Positions 27,601 to 35,749 of a stretch of DNA of 64,000 nt are shown here, piece after piece. Where the stretch lies: contig QMIT01000011.1 in NCBI GenBank assembly GCA_024434115.1, forward strand, positions 62,001 through 126,000, given 5' to 3'. The stretch comes from Chloroflexota bacterium (GTDB lineage Bacteria > Chloroflexota > Anaerolineae > Aggregatilineales > J027). The notes under the pieces are model-generated. The model did not search any database and was not told where the DNA came from. It saw only the letters and a list, made by a program, of their open reading frames with translations. A program made the translations under genes and the position numbers. Within the stretch, counting starts at the first letter, position 1, and each line of letters starts with the position of its first letter.

Positions 27601-27738
27601 ACGACAGTCACCGATGCCCCCTATCTCTATCGCTGGGAAATCACCACGACAGGCGAAGCAACATTTTGGGTAGTGGTGAAAGACGCGGCGGGTAATCAGG
27701 CAGAGAGTGAGCGCCTGACCGTGCGGCTAGTTCCTTAA
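24658..27738 (+). CDS. Bifunctional class A penicillin-binding protein with Ig-like tail
   Basis: 1,026 residues; polymerises and cross-links peptidoglycan outside the membrane. Arg-rich cytoplasmic tail (1-20), TM (about 30-60), glycosyltransferase 51 domain with catalytic Glu122 (VAIEDASFYE) and QGGSTITQQLVKN near 151-163, then a transpeptidase with S436-xxK (STFK), S500-x-N502 (SYN) and K651-TG. After the catalytic part come a Cys-containing linker (about 755-830) and two Ig-like domains (about 830-1026), which extend the protein well past the usual 700-800 residues. The first Ig-like unit resembles that of the protein at 15.9-16.6 kb. The gene ends four bases inside a convergent receiver gene. 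Confidence 0.94.
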   Translation: MSRRTAQIIRQRRKRRQQRSGSAAKLGRYIGLTSIVLLILVIVLAVGTAGTGVGVYAVYARQLPPADSIVDAQADTFHTTILYDRTGNFSIYEVIDPLGGDRQYITIDEVPDYFLKATVAIEDASFYENPGFDLQGMLRAVWANTTSDQLQGGSTITQQLVKNVLIPPDERNDVSFDRKLKEIILASEISRLYSKDQILEWYINTNFYGNLAYGVEAASRVYFDKPARNLTLAEAALLAAIPQFPLLNPIDSPEAARERQKVVLDTMVFEGYITRPQADEALAQPVVIKSFAQRFNVAAPHFALYARREAESILNNMGLDGSRMVSRDGLRIYTTLDLDLQRQLECAARTHVSRLAGGDPNFVHNTNVGGECISAQYLPPLSPEDASKPRTVTNAAGVILNAKTGEIVSMLGSLDYWNEGIDGNYNATLAQRQPASTFKPFVYLTAFFNPIDNNTVVTPATMLYDVRTEFDSGGLDPYIPENIDLQYHGPVSVREALANSYNIPAVEIMNWVGMSRVLTTAHSMGINSMTDGLSSYGLSLALGTAEASLLDMTYAYSVLDNLGTMVGSPVPPEDARIGYRQLNPVSILRIEDRDGNILWQYSEEEGTFDRRAILEPGMAYMMTDILADNEARWPAFGRGNAMELSRPAAVKTGTSDNFRDSWTIGYTPQYTTGIWVGNNDNGSMGDVTGHLGAAPIWHAIMEYVHARGEQLPTEIWIKPETVIEKMVCRWSGMLPNQNCPAYSEIFYSNPASGIDYSPYQVDTYYTTVEVNFCNNTLATVYSPQECVAEKVYFNFPRELKAWAEGNPNIELPPTVYDTSTSVVIGPVVITEPAQFDYVSGTVEVRGNADDGLLPAQRETSDQAMTYFQLDFGSGSPPQSWQQIEDSQTEGGTGIVLGTWDSRRVPDGLYTLRLTLVRKDTSIEVANREVIVDNTPPVARLVSLEAGKEYSAQRDVFVELQAEPSDANQVETVEFYVNGELITTVTDAPYLYRWEITTTGEATFWVVVKDAAGNQAESERLTVRLVP

Positions 27739-28118
27739 TGATCTAAATTGGAGCCAGTCAGGACATTTTGGATTTCTTGGCGCAGTTGGGTGGGTGTGAT
27801 CGGTTTGACCAAAAACTGCTTCGCACCCGCCTTATAGGATTCCTCTTTGATATGGATTGAGGCGTGCCCGGTATAGACAATCACAGGGATATGGGAGGTT
27901 GTGGGGTCAGTGGTAATTTCTCGACAGGCTTCGGCTCCATTCTTGGTGGGCATATCATAATCCATGACCACTAAGGCTGGTTGGTGTTGACGGGCAATAT
28001 CAACGGCCTCTTGTCCATCCCGCGCTTCCAAAATATTCCACCCGTTGCGCTTGAGGGTCAAACTCATCAGTGTCCGCATGTCCGACAAATCATCTACAAT
28101 AAGAATTGTTACTGCCAT
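27735..28118 (-). CDS. Stand-alone response-regulator receiver protein
   Basis: 127-residue CheY-like protein without an output domain. The acidic pair is in ILIVDDLSD (Asp near 9-10), the phosphoacceptor Asp in LVVMDYDMPTKNG (near 54), Thr in PVIVYTGHAS and Lys in FLVKPITPTQL. The family passes phosphate between partners or binds a target when phosphorylated. AAGGGGTGG precedes the ATG, and it has its own extended -10 promoter about 85 bases upstream. No histidine kinase is adjacent. It converges on the PBP gene with a 4-base overlap. Confidence 0.9.
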   Translation of the reverse strand: MAVTILIVDDLSDMRTLMSLTLKRNGWNILEARDGQEAVDIARQHQPALVVMDYDMPTKNGAEACREITTDPTTSHIPVIVYTGHASIHIKEESYKAGAKQFLVKPITPTQLRQEIQNVLTGSNLDH

Positions 28119-28204
28119 AAAACCACCCCTTTAAGAGTTCTGCCAAGCGACAGCAAATAAATAAATCCCATAAATTGGCAGTATATCCCTACAGTGCATG
28201 TTTT

Positions 28205-28213
28205 ATTATAACA
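28205..28213 (-). promoter_or_regulatory. Extended -10 promoter of the receiver gene
   Basis: Minus-strand TGTTATAAT (28213-28205) is a perfect TATAAT with the TGn extension; no good -35 is present, as is usual for extended -10 promoters. The element lies inside a 6-bp inverted repeat (28197-28202 with 28210-28215). Confidence 0.55.
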
Positions 28214-28280
28214 TGGGGTGCCGTAATCTTAGGAATACTTCGTATTCAATTTAATGAAAAATTCAAGGAAACGAAATTTA

Positions 28281-28667
28281 TCAAACCATCGGCTCATCGG
28301 TTTTCTTTTGCAGCAGTTGTTTAATCTCACGTGATAGTTTACCCAGTTCGATAGGCTTGGTTAGATAGGCATTGGCCCCAAGCCCTAAAGCCTTCTCGAT
28401 GGCATCTTTATCGGTGCGAGCGGAGATAATCACCACCGGTAATTTAGCAAATTCGGCATGTGCGCGGACTCGTTTGCACACCTCAAAACCGTCAATATCG
28501 GGCATCATGAGGTCAAGGATCAGCAGATCGGGTTTTTCGACTTCGACCAAGACTAAGCCATCCGTGCCGTTGTACGCCCCAAGCGGTTCGTGACCGAGCA
28601 ATTTAAGATAGGTGGAGAGCATGTCTACAGTGGCGACTTCATCATCCACAATCAATAATCTGGGCAT
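28281..28667 (-). CDS. Stand-alone response-regulator receiver protein
   Basis: 128 residues from the ATG at 28667 (GAGGAAGG upstream); longer in-frame starts at 28688 and 28712 would add unconserved residues. Receiver hallmarks: LLIVDDEVATVDML, phosphoacceptor Asp in LLILDLMMPDIDGFE, PVVIISARTD and YLTKPIELGKL. There is no output domain. It follows the MFS gene closely, about 40 bases after its stop, and is probably co-transcribed with it. It differs clearly from the receiver at 27.7 kb, so the pair is not a recent duplication. Confidence 0.9.
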   Translation of the reverse strand: MPRLLIVDDEVATVDMLSTYLKLLGHEPLGAYNGTDGLVLVEVEKPDLLILDLMMPDIDGFEVCKRVRAHAEFAKLPVVIISARTDKDAIEKALGLGANAYLTKPIELGKLSREIKQLLQKKTDEPMV

Positions 28668-28708
28668 AGGATTTTCTGCCTTCCTCATCGTCTCATCTTT
28701 TCCGCAGA

Positions 28709-30010
28709 TCAAAGTTCAACCGTCGTGCGATCTGCATAGACTACTTCATCAATGCCTTGCAACAAGCGGAGTGCAAGATAGGCGGTGAATATCAACATCA
28801 TACCATAACAAAAAAATACGGTTTGTACAGGGAGGACACCTAGCATCGCCCCTGCCAGACCAATTGAAAGTACAAAAGGCGCTTGGAATACAAGGTCAAA
28901 TGCGCCTTGAACCCGTCCCTGCAAAGCATCTGGCGGGATGGCCTGTGTTAATGTGCCCAAAACGGCCCGCGAGACCACAAAACTAAACCCAATGATGGCA
29001 GCCAATCCCAAAACAATGCCCAACGGCGGTTGAATCACAAAAAATGTGAGGGCCAACCCATTGATGGTGATCGCCAGCGCGACAAGGCGATTGGTCGGCA
29101 ACGCCCCGGACAGTTTTTTTAGGATCGCTCCTCCTAATATAATGCCAATTCCTAGTACCGCAATCACTAGGCCAAATTGACTAGTACCGACTTCTAGTTC
29201 ATTTTGCAGATAGTCGAGGGTCAGAATGAGCGTACCGCCCAATCCCAATGCAACCGCCACAGACAGCGCCATAATATACCGCACGGAGCGGGTCTGCCAC
29301 ACATAGATGAGGCCTTCTTTGAGTTCATGCCAGACCTGTTGGGCCGATGCGCTAGGTGCGATAGTGCGCTTGGGGAGGGTTATCAACAAAATGGTGAGGC
29401 CAGAAATATAATAGCTACTGGCATCAATCGCAAAAGCCCACTGGGGGCCAATGAGTTCGACTGTCACCCCCGCCATCAGACTGCCAAATAACAGCGCCAT
29501 CACCACCCCCATATTGAGGAGGGCGTTGGCAATGGCAAGTTCTTGCCGGGTGAGAATAATGGGCAATATGGCGGAGCGGGCTGGGTAGAAAAGCGTGGCA
29601 ACCGTCCCCTGCCCCAGTGCGACGAAATAAAACATCCACAGATAGGCAGCATCGCGGCTGGCAAACACGAGCATCATCATTAAAGAGCCGCGAATGGCCT
29701 CACTCGTTAACATCAGCGTTTTACGGTCAAAACGATCTACCAGAACACCCCCGACCAAACCAAAAAAGATACGCGGCAGAGCCAAGCAAATGGGCATAGC
29801 GGCAGTCGCAAGCGCATTGCCCCCGCTGAGGTGATGAATCACCGGTAGGGCTGCAATGATGGTAAATTGGTCGCCAAAAAAGGAAGCCCATTGCCCAATC
29901 AACAGGGCAAGAAACGAACGGTTCCGCCCGATGGCCTTAAAGGTTTCGGGATTGATACTCGTCGCTAGGGTCTGCCCATTGCTGGTGGTTGATTGTTCGG
30001 GAGTGGTCAT
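28709..30010 (-). CDS. MFS transporter (MFS_3 / EntS-like)
   Basis: 433 residues, 12 predicted TM segments. The N-terminal half includes FLALLIGQWASFFGDQFTII and the loop 2-3 motif GGVLVDRFDRKTLML that marks the family, and the second half has SFVVSRAVLGTLTQAIPPDA with RVQGAFDL. This subgroup includes drug and siderophore exporters. It is the upstream gene of the receiver at 28.3 kb. Substrate not readable; no regulator of the MarR/TetR type lies beside it. Confidence 0.88.
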   Translation of the reverse strand: MTTPEQSTTSNGQTLATSINPETFKAIGRNRSFLALLIGQWASFFGDQFTIIAALPVIHHLSGGNALATAAMPICLALPRIFFGLVGGVLVDRFDRKTLMLTSEAIRGSLMMMLVFASRDAAYLWMFYFVALGQGTVATLFYPARSAILPIILTRQELAIANALLNMGVVMALLFGSLMAGVTVELIGPQWAFAIDASSYYISGLTILLITLPKRTIAPSASAQQVWHELKEGLIYVWQTRSVRYIMALSVAVALGLGGTLILTLDYLQNELEVGTSQFGLVIAVLGIGIILGGAILKKLSGALPTNRLVALAITINGLALTFFVIQPPLGIVLGLAAIIGFSFVVSRAVLGTLTQAIPPDALQGRVQGAFDLVFQAPFVLSIGLAGAMLGVLPVQTVFFCYGMMLIFTAYLALRLLQGIDEVVYADRTTVEL

Positions 30011-30137
30011 GATTTTATAAGCGTTTTGTCCTATGTGCGCCGTATTGTAGCGTAGAATTGGCTTTCAACGATTGACGAGATTGAACCGTTGAGCATTAGT
30101 GGGGGAATTTTGACAGCACCTAAAGCTGCAAGGATGT

Positions 30138-30992
30138 TTATTGGTCGTCAGAATCGAGGACTGAGGCTTCTTCCTCAGCCTGTCCCAACATGCGGGCCGG
30201 GGTGCTCATGAGGTGGATATTGCCAAAGACACTGGTTAGGGTAATTTCAATGGCGGGATGGTCTGGCTCATAGGCAGCGGTGACAATCGTATGGTCGGGA
30301 CGCTGACGGAATTGGCGGGAATGGCGGATAATGCGGCAAAACGGCCCACTTTGCACATGGATAATGGCGGGTACATGCTCCGGGACGGCAAGGCGCACAT
30401 CTCCGAAGGTCGAACGCGCCAAAATGGGGCCAGATGGACGATCCGGTGCGACGATACGTACATCGCCAAAACCGGAAGCCATATATACCCGGCTGAGATC
30501 AAGACCGCGCAAATCCATCTCCAACTGACCGAGGTGGGAACTAGCTAACAATGCCCAAGGCAGGTCGGGGGCGAGGTTGACATCCCAATCGGCCAATGAA
30601 AACAGCCAAGTATTGCCACGCCGCAAGGTGAGCGAGGCCCGATTATTGCGAACATTTAAATTGGGGCGAGAACGGGCCGTATATTGTCCGGCAGCCAAAC
30701 GCCCCGGTTTGGTCAGGGCTTTGAGCTTAACGTCTATCTCACCGCTGCTGATTTCGATCAGGCCACTTTGCACACTGCCGCGCGTGATACCAAAGGTCTG
30801 GGCCTGCCAACTGAGTGCAAAATCTCCGCGCCACAGCAGTTGTAGACCCAGAAAAATCAGCAGGACGGGCCAAAAATTCAGCACATCCAGCGAGAGCAGC
30901 AAATAGTTATCGAGCAGCAGCAGTACGCCAATCACCACAATGAGGACGGGCCAGAGAAAGGGTGTTTGGCGTAGTTGAGAGCGTTGGCCCAT
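30138..30992 (-). CDS. LiaF-like membrane protein with toast-rack domain
   Basis: 284 residues. Two N-terminal TM segments (about 12-31 and 37-55; FLWPVLIVVIGVLLLLDNYL, LNFWPVLLIFLGLQLLW) match the LiaI/LiaF TM region. A beta-rich part (about 70-260) with repeating short strands ending in FGDVR and FGNI motifs is the toast-rack fold seen in LiaF and DUF2154-type proteins, which sense or modulate cell-envelope stress. It starts 13 bases after the stop of rpoD and is presumably on the same transcript. No LiaRS-type kinase is adjacent. Confidence 0.82.
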   Translation of the reverse strand: MGQRSQLRQTPFLWPVLIVVIGVLLLLDNYLLLSLDVLNFWPVLLIFLGLQLLWRGDFALSWQAQTFGITRGSVQSGLIEISSGEIDVKLKALTKPGRLAAGQYTARSRPNLNVRNNRASLTLRRGNTWLFSLADWDVNLAPDLPWALLASSHLGQLEMDLRGLDLSRVYMASGFGDVRIVAPDRPSGPILARSTFGDVRLAVPEHVPAIIHVQSGPFCRIIRHSRQFRQRPDHTIVTAAYEPDHPAIEITLTSVFGNIHLMSTPARMLGQAEEEASVLDSDDQ

Positions 30993-31005
30993 CGTCTATC
31001 CCCTA

Positions 31006-32259
31006 TTAGCGCAAGTAATCTACCAACAGGGTGTGAGCCGATGAACGACGCAGACGATTCAGGGCTTGGGCCTCCAATTGACGCACGCGCTCACGAGTAA
31101 CGCCGATTTGCCGCCCCACTTCTTCGAGGGTGTGGGTTTCGCCGTCCAGCAAGCCATAACGCAGGCGCAGGATGTGAGCTTCACGTTCGGGCAGGCGTGC
31201 CAACACTAATTCCAACTGTTCACGCAGCAAGTTCTGCATAGTCAGTTCATCGGGGGCAGGGCTGCTGGTGTCCTCGATAAAATCCCCCAGATTAGTGTCA
31301 CCCTCGTCATCAATGGGCGTGTCGAGGCTCATGGGACGGCGCGAAATCTCCATCAGGGTATGGATTTTGTCGGAGGTCGTTTCCATCCGGTCAGCAATTT
31401 CATCCGGATTGGGGTCACGGCCCAACGACTGCTGTAGTTCCAAACTAGTACGGCGCATCTTATTCAGTTGGTCGCCCATATGCACCGGGACACGAATGGT
31501 ACGGCCTTGATCGGCAACCGCACGGCTGACGGCTTGGCGAATCCACCATGTCGCATAAGTGCTGAATTTGTGTTTGCGTTGATATTCAAATTTACGCACA
31601 GCACGAATCAGGCCAATGTTGCCCTCTTGAATCAGATCAAGGAAGGGGACACCCCGCCCGACAAACTTTTTGGCGACGCTGATGACCAGACGCGAATTGG
31701 CCCGGATGAGATGTTCACGCGCCAAACCACCGTCTTCAATGATGGCTTGCAGACGTTCACGCATGTCGTAATCCATCATATCGCCCAGTTCGTCCATTTG
31801 GGCTTGGGCAAATTCAGCCGCCTCCATACGTTTGGCAAGCGAAACTTCTTCTTCCGCCGTGAGCAGCGGAATATGACCAGCTTCCTTGAGATATAGCCCT
31901 ACGACATCATCGGTTTCGATGGCCTGTTGATAACCTGCATCCTTCGACAGATCAGGTGTCAGCAGTTCGATCTCGCTGAGGGCATCTTCTTCGTCGAGGA
32001 CAAACTCCTCCAGCGAATCCAGATCGGGTTCTTCGTCTTCTTCTGGCGGTGCTTCCAAGACGGCAATGCCCGCCTCAGTTAGCTCGTCGAAGAGCTTTTC
32101 GATCAGCGGCACATTCTCTTTATCTTCAGGCGGCAGGGTTCTGAGCATATCATCATAGGTGATGTAGCCTTTTTTCTGGGCTAAAATGGTCAGTTGCTCC
32201 TGCATGGTCAACTGTTTGTTTACCTCAATTGTGGTGGGCATGGTCAATGTCATCGTCAT
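31006..32259 (-). CDS. rpoD: Primary RNA polymerase sigma factor SigA/RpoD
   Basis: 417 residues. Region 1.1-like N-terminus (about 15-75), an acidic linker, region 1.2 (DVVGLYLKEAGHIPLLTAEE), region 2 with the -10 recognition and melting helix (NIGLIRAVRKFEYQRKHKFS, TYATWWIRQAVSRAVADQ), region 3, and region 4 with the -35 helix-turn-helix (EVGRQIGVTRERVRQLEAQA). These match the housekeeping sigma that reads the TTGACA/TATAAT promoters seen throughout the window. Length is at the short end of the family because the non-conserved region is absent. It is preceded by the DUF4340 terminator. Confidence 0.95.
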   Translation of the reverse strand: MTMTLTMPTTIEVNKQLTMQEQLTILAQKKGYITYDDMLRTLPPEDKENVPLIEKLFDELTEAGIAVLEAPPEEDEEPDLDSLEEFVLDEEDALSEIELLTPDLSKDAGYQQAIETDDVVGLYLKEAGHIPLLTAEEEVSLAKRMEAAEFAQAQMDELGDMMDYDMRERLQAIIEDGGLAREHLIRANSRLVISVAKKFVGRGVPFLDLIQEGNIGLIRAVRKFEYQRKHKFSTYATWWIRQAVSRAVADQGRTIRVPVHMGDQLNKMRRTSLELQQSLGRDPNPDEIADRMETTSDKIHTLMEISRRPMSLDTPIDDEGDTNLGDFIEDTSSPAPDELTMQNLLREQLELVLARLPEREAHILRLRYGLLDGETHTLEEVGRQIGVTRERVRQLEAQALNRLRRSSAHTLLVDYLR

Positions 32260-32310
32260 GCGTTATTACCTTCAAAGTTTCCCGCTTTACGTTTGTTTAT
32301 GCAAGTCCCT

Positions 32311-32343
32311 ACGACAAGAAAGCCCTACCGCACAGGGTAGGGC
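32311..32343 (-). terminator. Terminator after the DUF4340 gene
   Basis: GCCCTACC (32322-32329) pairs with GGTAGGGC (32336-32343). On the minus strand TTTCTTGT follows directly. It separates the exporter cluster from rpoD. Confidence 0.8.
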
Positions 32344-32377
32344 CATGTTCTGCTAACTGGCTGTCCCCAGATCGGTG

Positions 32378-33049
32378 CTACGATGTCGGCGGCATCTGAC
32401 TTTCATCCGCCGGTGGTGTGGCGTCTAATGGCGCAAAATCCGTCGCCAACAAATACATGAGGGTGTTGATACTGCCTGTGTCAATCAGATAGACCCATTC
32501 CCCAAGACGATCATTGGTGATGCCGTCAACAAAAACCGCGTAATAGGCGGTTTGTGTGGGATTCAGCGAGCCAATTTGCAAGGTGGTATCCTTTACCTCA
32601 TTACCGTTACTTTGATTGTACGCAATCACCCCAAAACTTACCACAAATTGGGGCTGCGGATCGAGACCATACTGGCTGAAGTCAGTGGTCTCATCAAACT
32701 TTACGAGTTCAGTCAGCCACAGGTTGTAAATTACTTCAGTCGCCAACTCAGCCGCCGTAGGGTCGGGAGCGGCGTTTGCCACATCTCCGCGGACCCACGA
32801 GTTATCGGGACTACGTACCAACAAAATAGACTCATCTGACAGGCGATTAACGAGACGAATTCCGATAATATCGTCGAGGGATTCCTCTGCGCCAAAAATG
32901 GGTCTGATACTCGCGGCTGGGGTTGCCCTGTTGGTGCTGGGTTGAAAGGGTGGGCCGTTAGCGATTAACAAACCAACCATCACACCCGCAAACAGTAGCA
33001 ACATCACAGTATACGGCAAATTTGATTTTCTTACACGTTTTTGGTTCAT
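32378..33049 (-). CDS. DUF4340-type membrane-anchored protein
   Basis: 223 residues from ATG 33049; a GTG at 33082 is in frame but lies in an inverted repeat. An N-terminal TM (about 12-32, YTVMLLLFAGVMVGLLIA) anchors an extracytoplasmic region with the DUF4340 pattern (IIGIRLVNRLSDESILLVRS; WLTELVKFDETTDFSQYGLD; LQIGSLNPTQTAYYAVF). DUF4340 proteins often lie downstream of GldG-like genes, and here one does, about 150 bases after it and past a terminator, so it may have its own regulation. No catalytic role is known. Confidence 0.75.
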   Translation of the reverse strand: MNQKRVRKSNLPYTVMLLLFAGVMVGLLIANGPPFQPSTNRATPAASIRPIFGAEESLDDIIGIRLVNRLSDESILLVRSPDNSWVRGDVANAAPDPTAAELATEVIYNLWLTELVKFDETTDFSQYGLDPQPQFVVSFGVIAYNQSNGNEVKDTTLQIGSLNPTQTAYYAVFVDGITNDRLGEWVYLIDTGSINTLMYLLATDFAPLDATPPADESQMPPTS

Positions 33050-33059
33050 ATGTACAAAA

Positions 33060-33078
33060 ACATTGAATTTTTCAATGT
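33060..33078. repeat. Perfect inverted repeat upstream of the DUF4340 start
   Basis: ACATTGAA-TTT-TTCAATGT (33060-33067 and 33071-33078), 11 bases before the ATG on the minus strand. It could be an operator or an mRNA hairpin covering the leader. Confidence 0.4.
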
Positions 33079-33094
33079 CCACTAGTACGGCCTT

Positions 33095-33141
33095 TAAAAA
33101 CCAAAAGGTGTAGTGCGTGCCGTCTTTATATACTACACCTT
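33095..33141 (-). terminator. Terminator after the GldG-like gene
   Basis: A 10-bp perfect stem (AAGGTGTAGT at 33105-33114 with ACTACACCTT at 33132-33141) has a 17-base loop. Minus-strand sequence after the hairpin is TTGGTTTTTAAAG. Confidence 0.7.
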
Positions 33142-33200
33142 AACTATTGGATCGGCGTATAAATTTTCGCCTAAATTTTAGGGACAATCAGCAGTTGCCG

Positions 33201-34982
33201 CTAATTCCGACGGCGTGTCCCCCAAACCATTACTCCGGCAGCAAGCACAAGACCGGGGAGCAAAACAAGCGTAATCAGTTGAATCCGGCTGCGTTCTTGG
33301 TCACTAACCGTCACAGGCAGCAGGTCGGGCCGGGTGGCGGCGGGTGGCGCGGCGACTTCGGCATACCCAATCAGCCAATCAATGAAGCTCTGCCACAGAT
33401 AACTATTGGCGGCCTGTGGAATCAGGGTGTTGGTCATCCAATCTGAATCCCCTACCAAAATGATGCGCGGCGTAACGACGGCTTGATCTTCGAGTGGCAC
33501 TTGGATGGCGACAGCGACTGGAAGTGGGCCGCGAATATCTACCCCATCGGTGTAGTCGGCAGGATTATCCAAATTCAGACGAGATAGACTGTAATTGCCG
33601 TCCGCATCGGGCAGGCCTAGCTCAGAAAAGGATTGGTCACTGGAAAAAAGTAAAGGGTTGCGAACATAGTTGGCTTGATTGGTGTCGGATTCCGGTACAC
33701 CCCCTGTAACCTCTTCAACCGTCTCAATGGAGCGAACAAGACTAAGAACAGGCGACGTATTGGGGAAATTGGCGATGGCGGCATGACCACTAAATAGCTG
33801 TATCAAGAGGTTAAATTCGCTACCTGTGGCCGATTGAAAGGTGTCTGAAATCAAATCCTCGCGGAAGCGCACCCCAAATTCATTCCAAAGGTATTGGTTG
33901 AACAAACTATCCTTCAGAAAAGATAGGTTGTTCCCTGATGCCAGCGTCGAATCCACATAGGGTGGGTCGGCAGTAATTAACATGCTGCCACCGCGCTGGA
34001 TATAAGCATCAACTTTGGCGATGTCACTTTCCGAATAGTCGGTCTGAGGGCTGGAGATCACAATCGCACTGGCATCGTCGGGAACGGCCTCGACCTGTGC
34101 CAAATCTAATTCTTGGAAGGTGATGCCAAGTCCATTGAGCGCATTGCCAGCATAGGATAGTCCAAGTCCTGCCTCAGAGGTAACTTGGTTCTCAATGTGC
34201 CCAGTTACAAAATATATCGTAAATTGGTCGGCGACCAAAAATTGTAGCATGGTCGTGGCAATATCGCGCTCGTTTGGCTCACCAATGGGCTGCGGTTGAA
34301 AGCCATAAAAGCTGTCATCTTGGTCTACAATCGCTAAAAACAGTGGCCCAATGAGCGAACCATCTGAACTGGAAAGCCCATAGCCGTAGCGAGTCGCCAA
34401 GAGGGGGTTTTCATCGGGGTCAATATATTCGACTTCAATATTGCCTTTGCCCTCATTGACAAATTGGCGCAAGATGATGTCGGCGGCCTCGCGCTCGCGG
34501 AGTTGATCGCGGGGATAGAACCCGACAATTTTGGCTGTAATTTCCAAATCACGCCCCTCAGCGGCTAGGGCGGCTTGCTCGGCTTGATTGATGCGCTCAG
34601 TAAGACGATTGACGGCATCCCGCGAGACTTGATCGAGTGTGAATTTCTGGTAAGTGGTCAAGTCACCCGTAATCTGCTGGCGCTGAATGACAGCATAACC
34701 GGACGAAACAAGACCGACAAAAATAACCGTGACGACCACCGTACCCGTGCCATAATATATCTGACGGCCACTCAGCCAGCCGCGCAGTTCATCCGGGGCG
34801 ATTAAGAACCATGCCCCTAAGCCAATGACGCCGATAATCAAGGCGGCAAACGCCTCATTGGTCAGTTTTTCTTCGACGAGGAAGATGATAAGGGCAATCA
34901 ACAGCGAAATCGCCCCAACCATCGCCCCCCAGCGCGATAGTTTGGGTAAATCGAGAGATTGGATAGCCTTTCGGAAATTCAT
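33201..34982 (-). CDS. GldG-like ABC transporter auxiliary protein
   Basis: 593 residues from ATG 34982, which has GGAGG eight bases upstream and overlaps the permease stop as TAATG. Three N-terminal TM segments (about 20-105) precede an extracytoplasmic region with the ABC_transp_aux/DUF4350-like pattern (FTIYFVTGHIENQ; FQELDLAQVEAVPDDASAIV; IQRGGSMLITADPPYVDS), and one TM lies near the C-terminus (about 568-590). In Bacteroidetes the homologue belongs to the GldAFG gliding complex, but the family is widespread in non-gliding bacteria. It presumably works with the adjacent ABC permease and ATPase. Confidence 0.86.
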   Translation of the reverse strand: MNFRKAIQSLDLPKLSRWGAMVGAISLLIALIIFLVEEKLTNEAFAALIIGVIGLGAWFLIAPDELRGWLSGRQIYYGTGTVVVTVIFVGLVSSGYAVIQRQQITGDLTTYQKFTLDQVSRDAVNRLTERINQAEQAALAAEGRDLEITAKIVGFYPRDQLREREAADIILRQFVNEGKGNIEVEYIDPDENPLLATRYGYGLSSSDGSLIGPLFLAIVDQDDSFYGFQPQPIGEPNERDIATTMLQFLVADQFTIYFVTGHIENQVTSEAGLGLSYAGNALNGLGITFQELDLAQVEAVPDDASAIVISSPQTDYSESDIAKVDAYIQRGGSMLITADPPYVDSTLASGNNLSFLKDSLFNQYLWNEFGVRFREDLISDTFQSATGSEFNLLIQLFSGHAAIANFPNTSPVLSLVRSIETVEEVTGGVPESDTNQANYVRNPLLFSSDQSFSELGLPDADGNYSLSRLNLDNPADYTDGVDIRGPLPVAVAIQVPLEDQAVVTPRIILVGDSDWMTNTLIPQAANSYLWQSFIDWLIGYAEVAAPPAATRPDLLPVTVSDQERSRIQLITLVLLPGLVLAAGVMVWGTRRRN

Positions 34983-35749
34983 TACCGCCACCTCCGCGAT
35001 TCAACCAAACGGGTGGTCACAAACAGCATAATAAACATCACCCCTGCATAAAAATAGACATCTTCAGGCCGGATGACCCCTTCCAGAAACGAGGTCGAAT
35101 AGTGTGATTGGAGGCTGATGACACGCAGGGCCTCAGCGACGCGGGTGCTCACAATGGAGGCGGGCAGCAATCCGGCTAAGTCCCCGACCCACAGAATAAA
35201 CAGCACCGCCATGCTGAGGAATCCGGCGATAATCTGGTTTTCGGTCATGGCCGAGAAAAACATACCGATGGCGATGGTCGCGCCGCTGAATAGCCAAATC
35301 CCGATGTACCCCCCAATAATGGGGCCAAGATCGAGTTCGGACTGCAACGGGGCGGGACTGGGGTCGAAATTGGTCAGGGATAGCAAAATGCCCTGATAGA
35401 CCAACGTGACCGCCAGCATAATGCTATAGAAAGCCCACGCTCCCAAAAATTTGCCAATCACCAACTCGTGGTCGCGGATGGGCATGGTGAGCATCAATTC
35501 AAGTGTGCCTTCACGGGTTTCTTCGGCAAAGAGGCGCATGGTCAGCAGGGGCGCAAAAAAGACCATCAAAAAGGCGAAGGTGCTGAGTACGACTGTGCCG
35601 TCAGCAGGTTCAAAATTGGCACGGTCTTGCAGGTCGGTGTTGAAATTGAGGCCAATCAGCAGCAGCACCGCAAACATGACCAGATAGGCGATGGGGGAAA
35701 CAAAATATTGGCGGAGTTCCCGCTTAAAAACAGTCCAAATATTACGCAT
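34982..35749 (-). CDS. ABC-2 type permease, GldF-like
   Basis: 255 residues, six predicted TM segments. The start MRNIWTVFKRELRQYFVSPI and the following hydrophobic segment are typical of GldF/NatB-type permeases, and the EETREGTLELMLTMPIRDHE motif on the cytoplasmic loop contacts the ATPase. Its start overlaps the ATPase gene's end by eight bases, and its stop overlaps the GldG start by one, so the three products are translationally coupled. Confidence 0.9.
   Translation of the reverse strand: MRNIWTVFKRELRQYFVSPIAYLVMFAVLLLIGLNFNTDLQDRANFEPADGTVVLSTFAFLMVFFAPLLTMRLFAEETREGTLELMLTMPIRDHELVIGKFLGAWAFYSIMLAVTLVYQGILLSLTNFDPSPAPLQSELDLGPIIGGYIGIWLFSGATIAIGMFFSAMTENQIIAGFLSMAVLFILWVGDLAGLLPASIVSTRVAEALRVISLQSHYSTSFLEGVIRPEDVYFYAGVMFIMLFVTTRLVESRRWR

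Noticed and set aside
28281..28712. Longer start (TTG at 28712) for the second receiver protein
   Set aside because: It would overlap the MFS stop and add 15 residues that the receiver family lacks; ATG 28667 has a good ribosome binding site.
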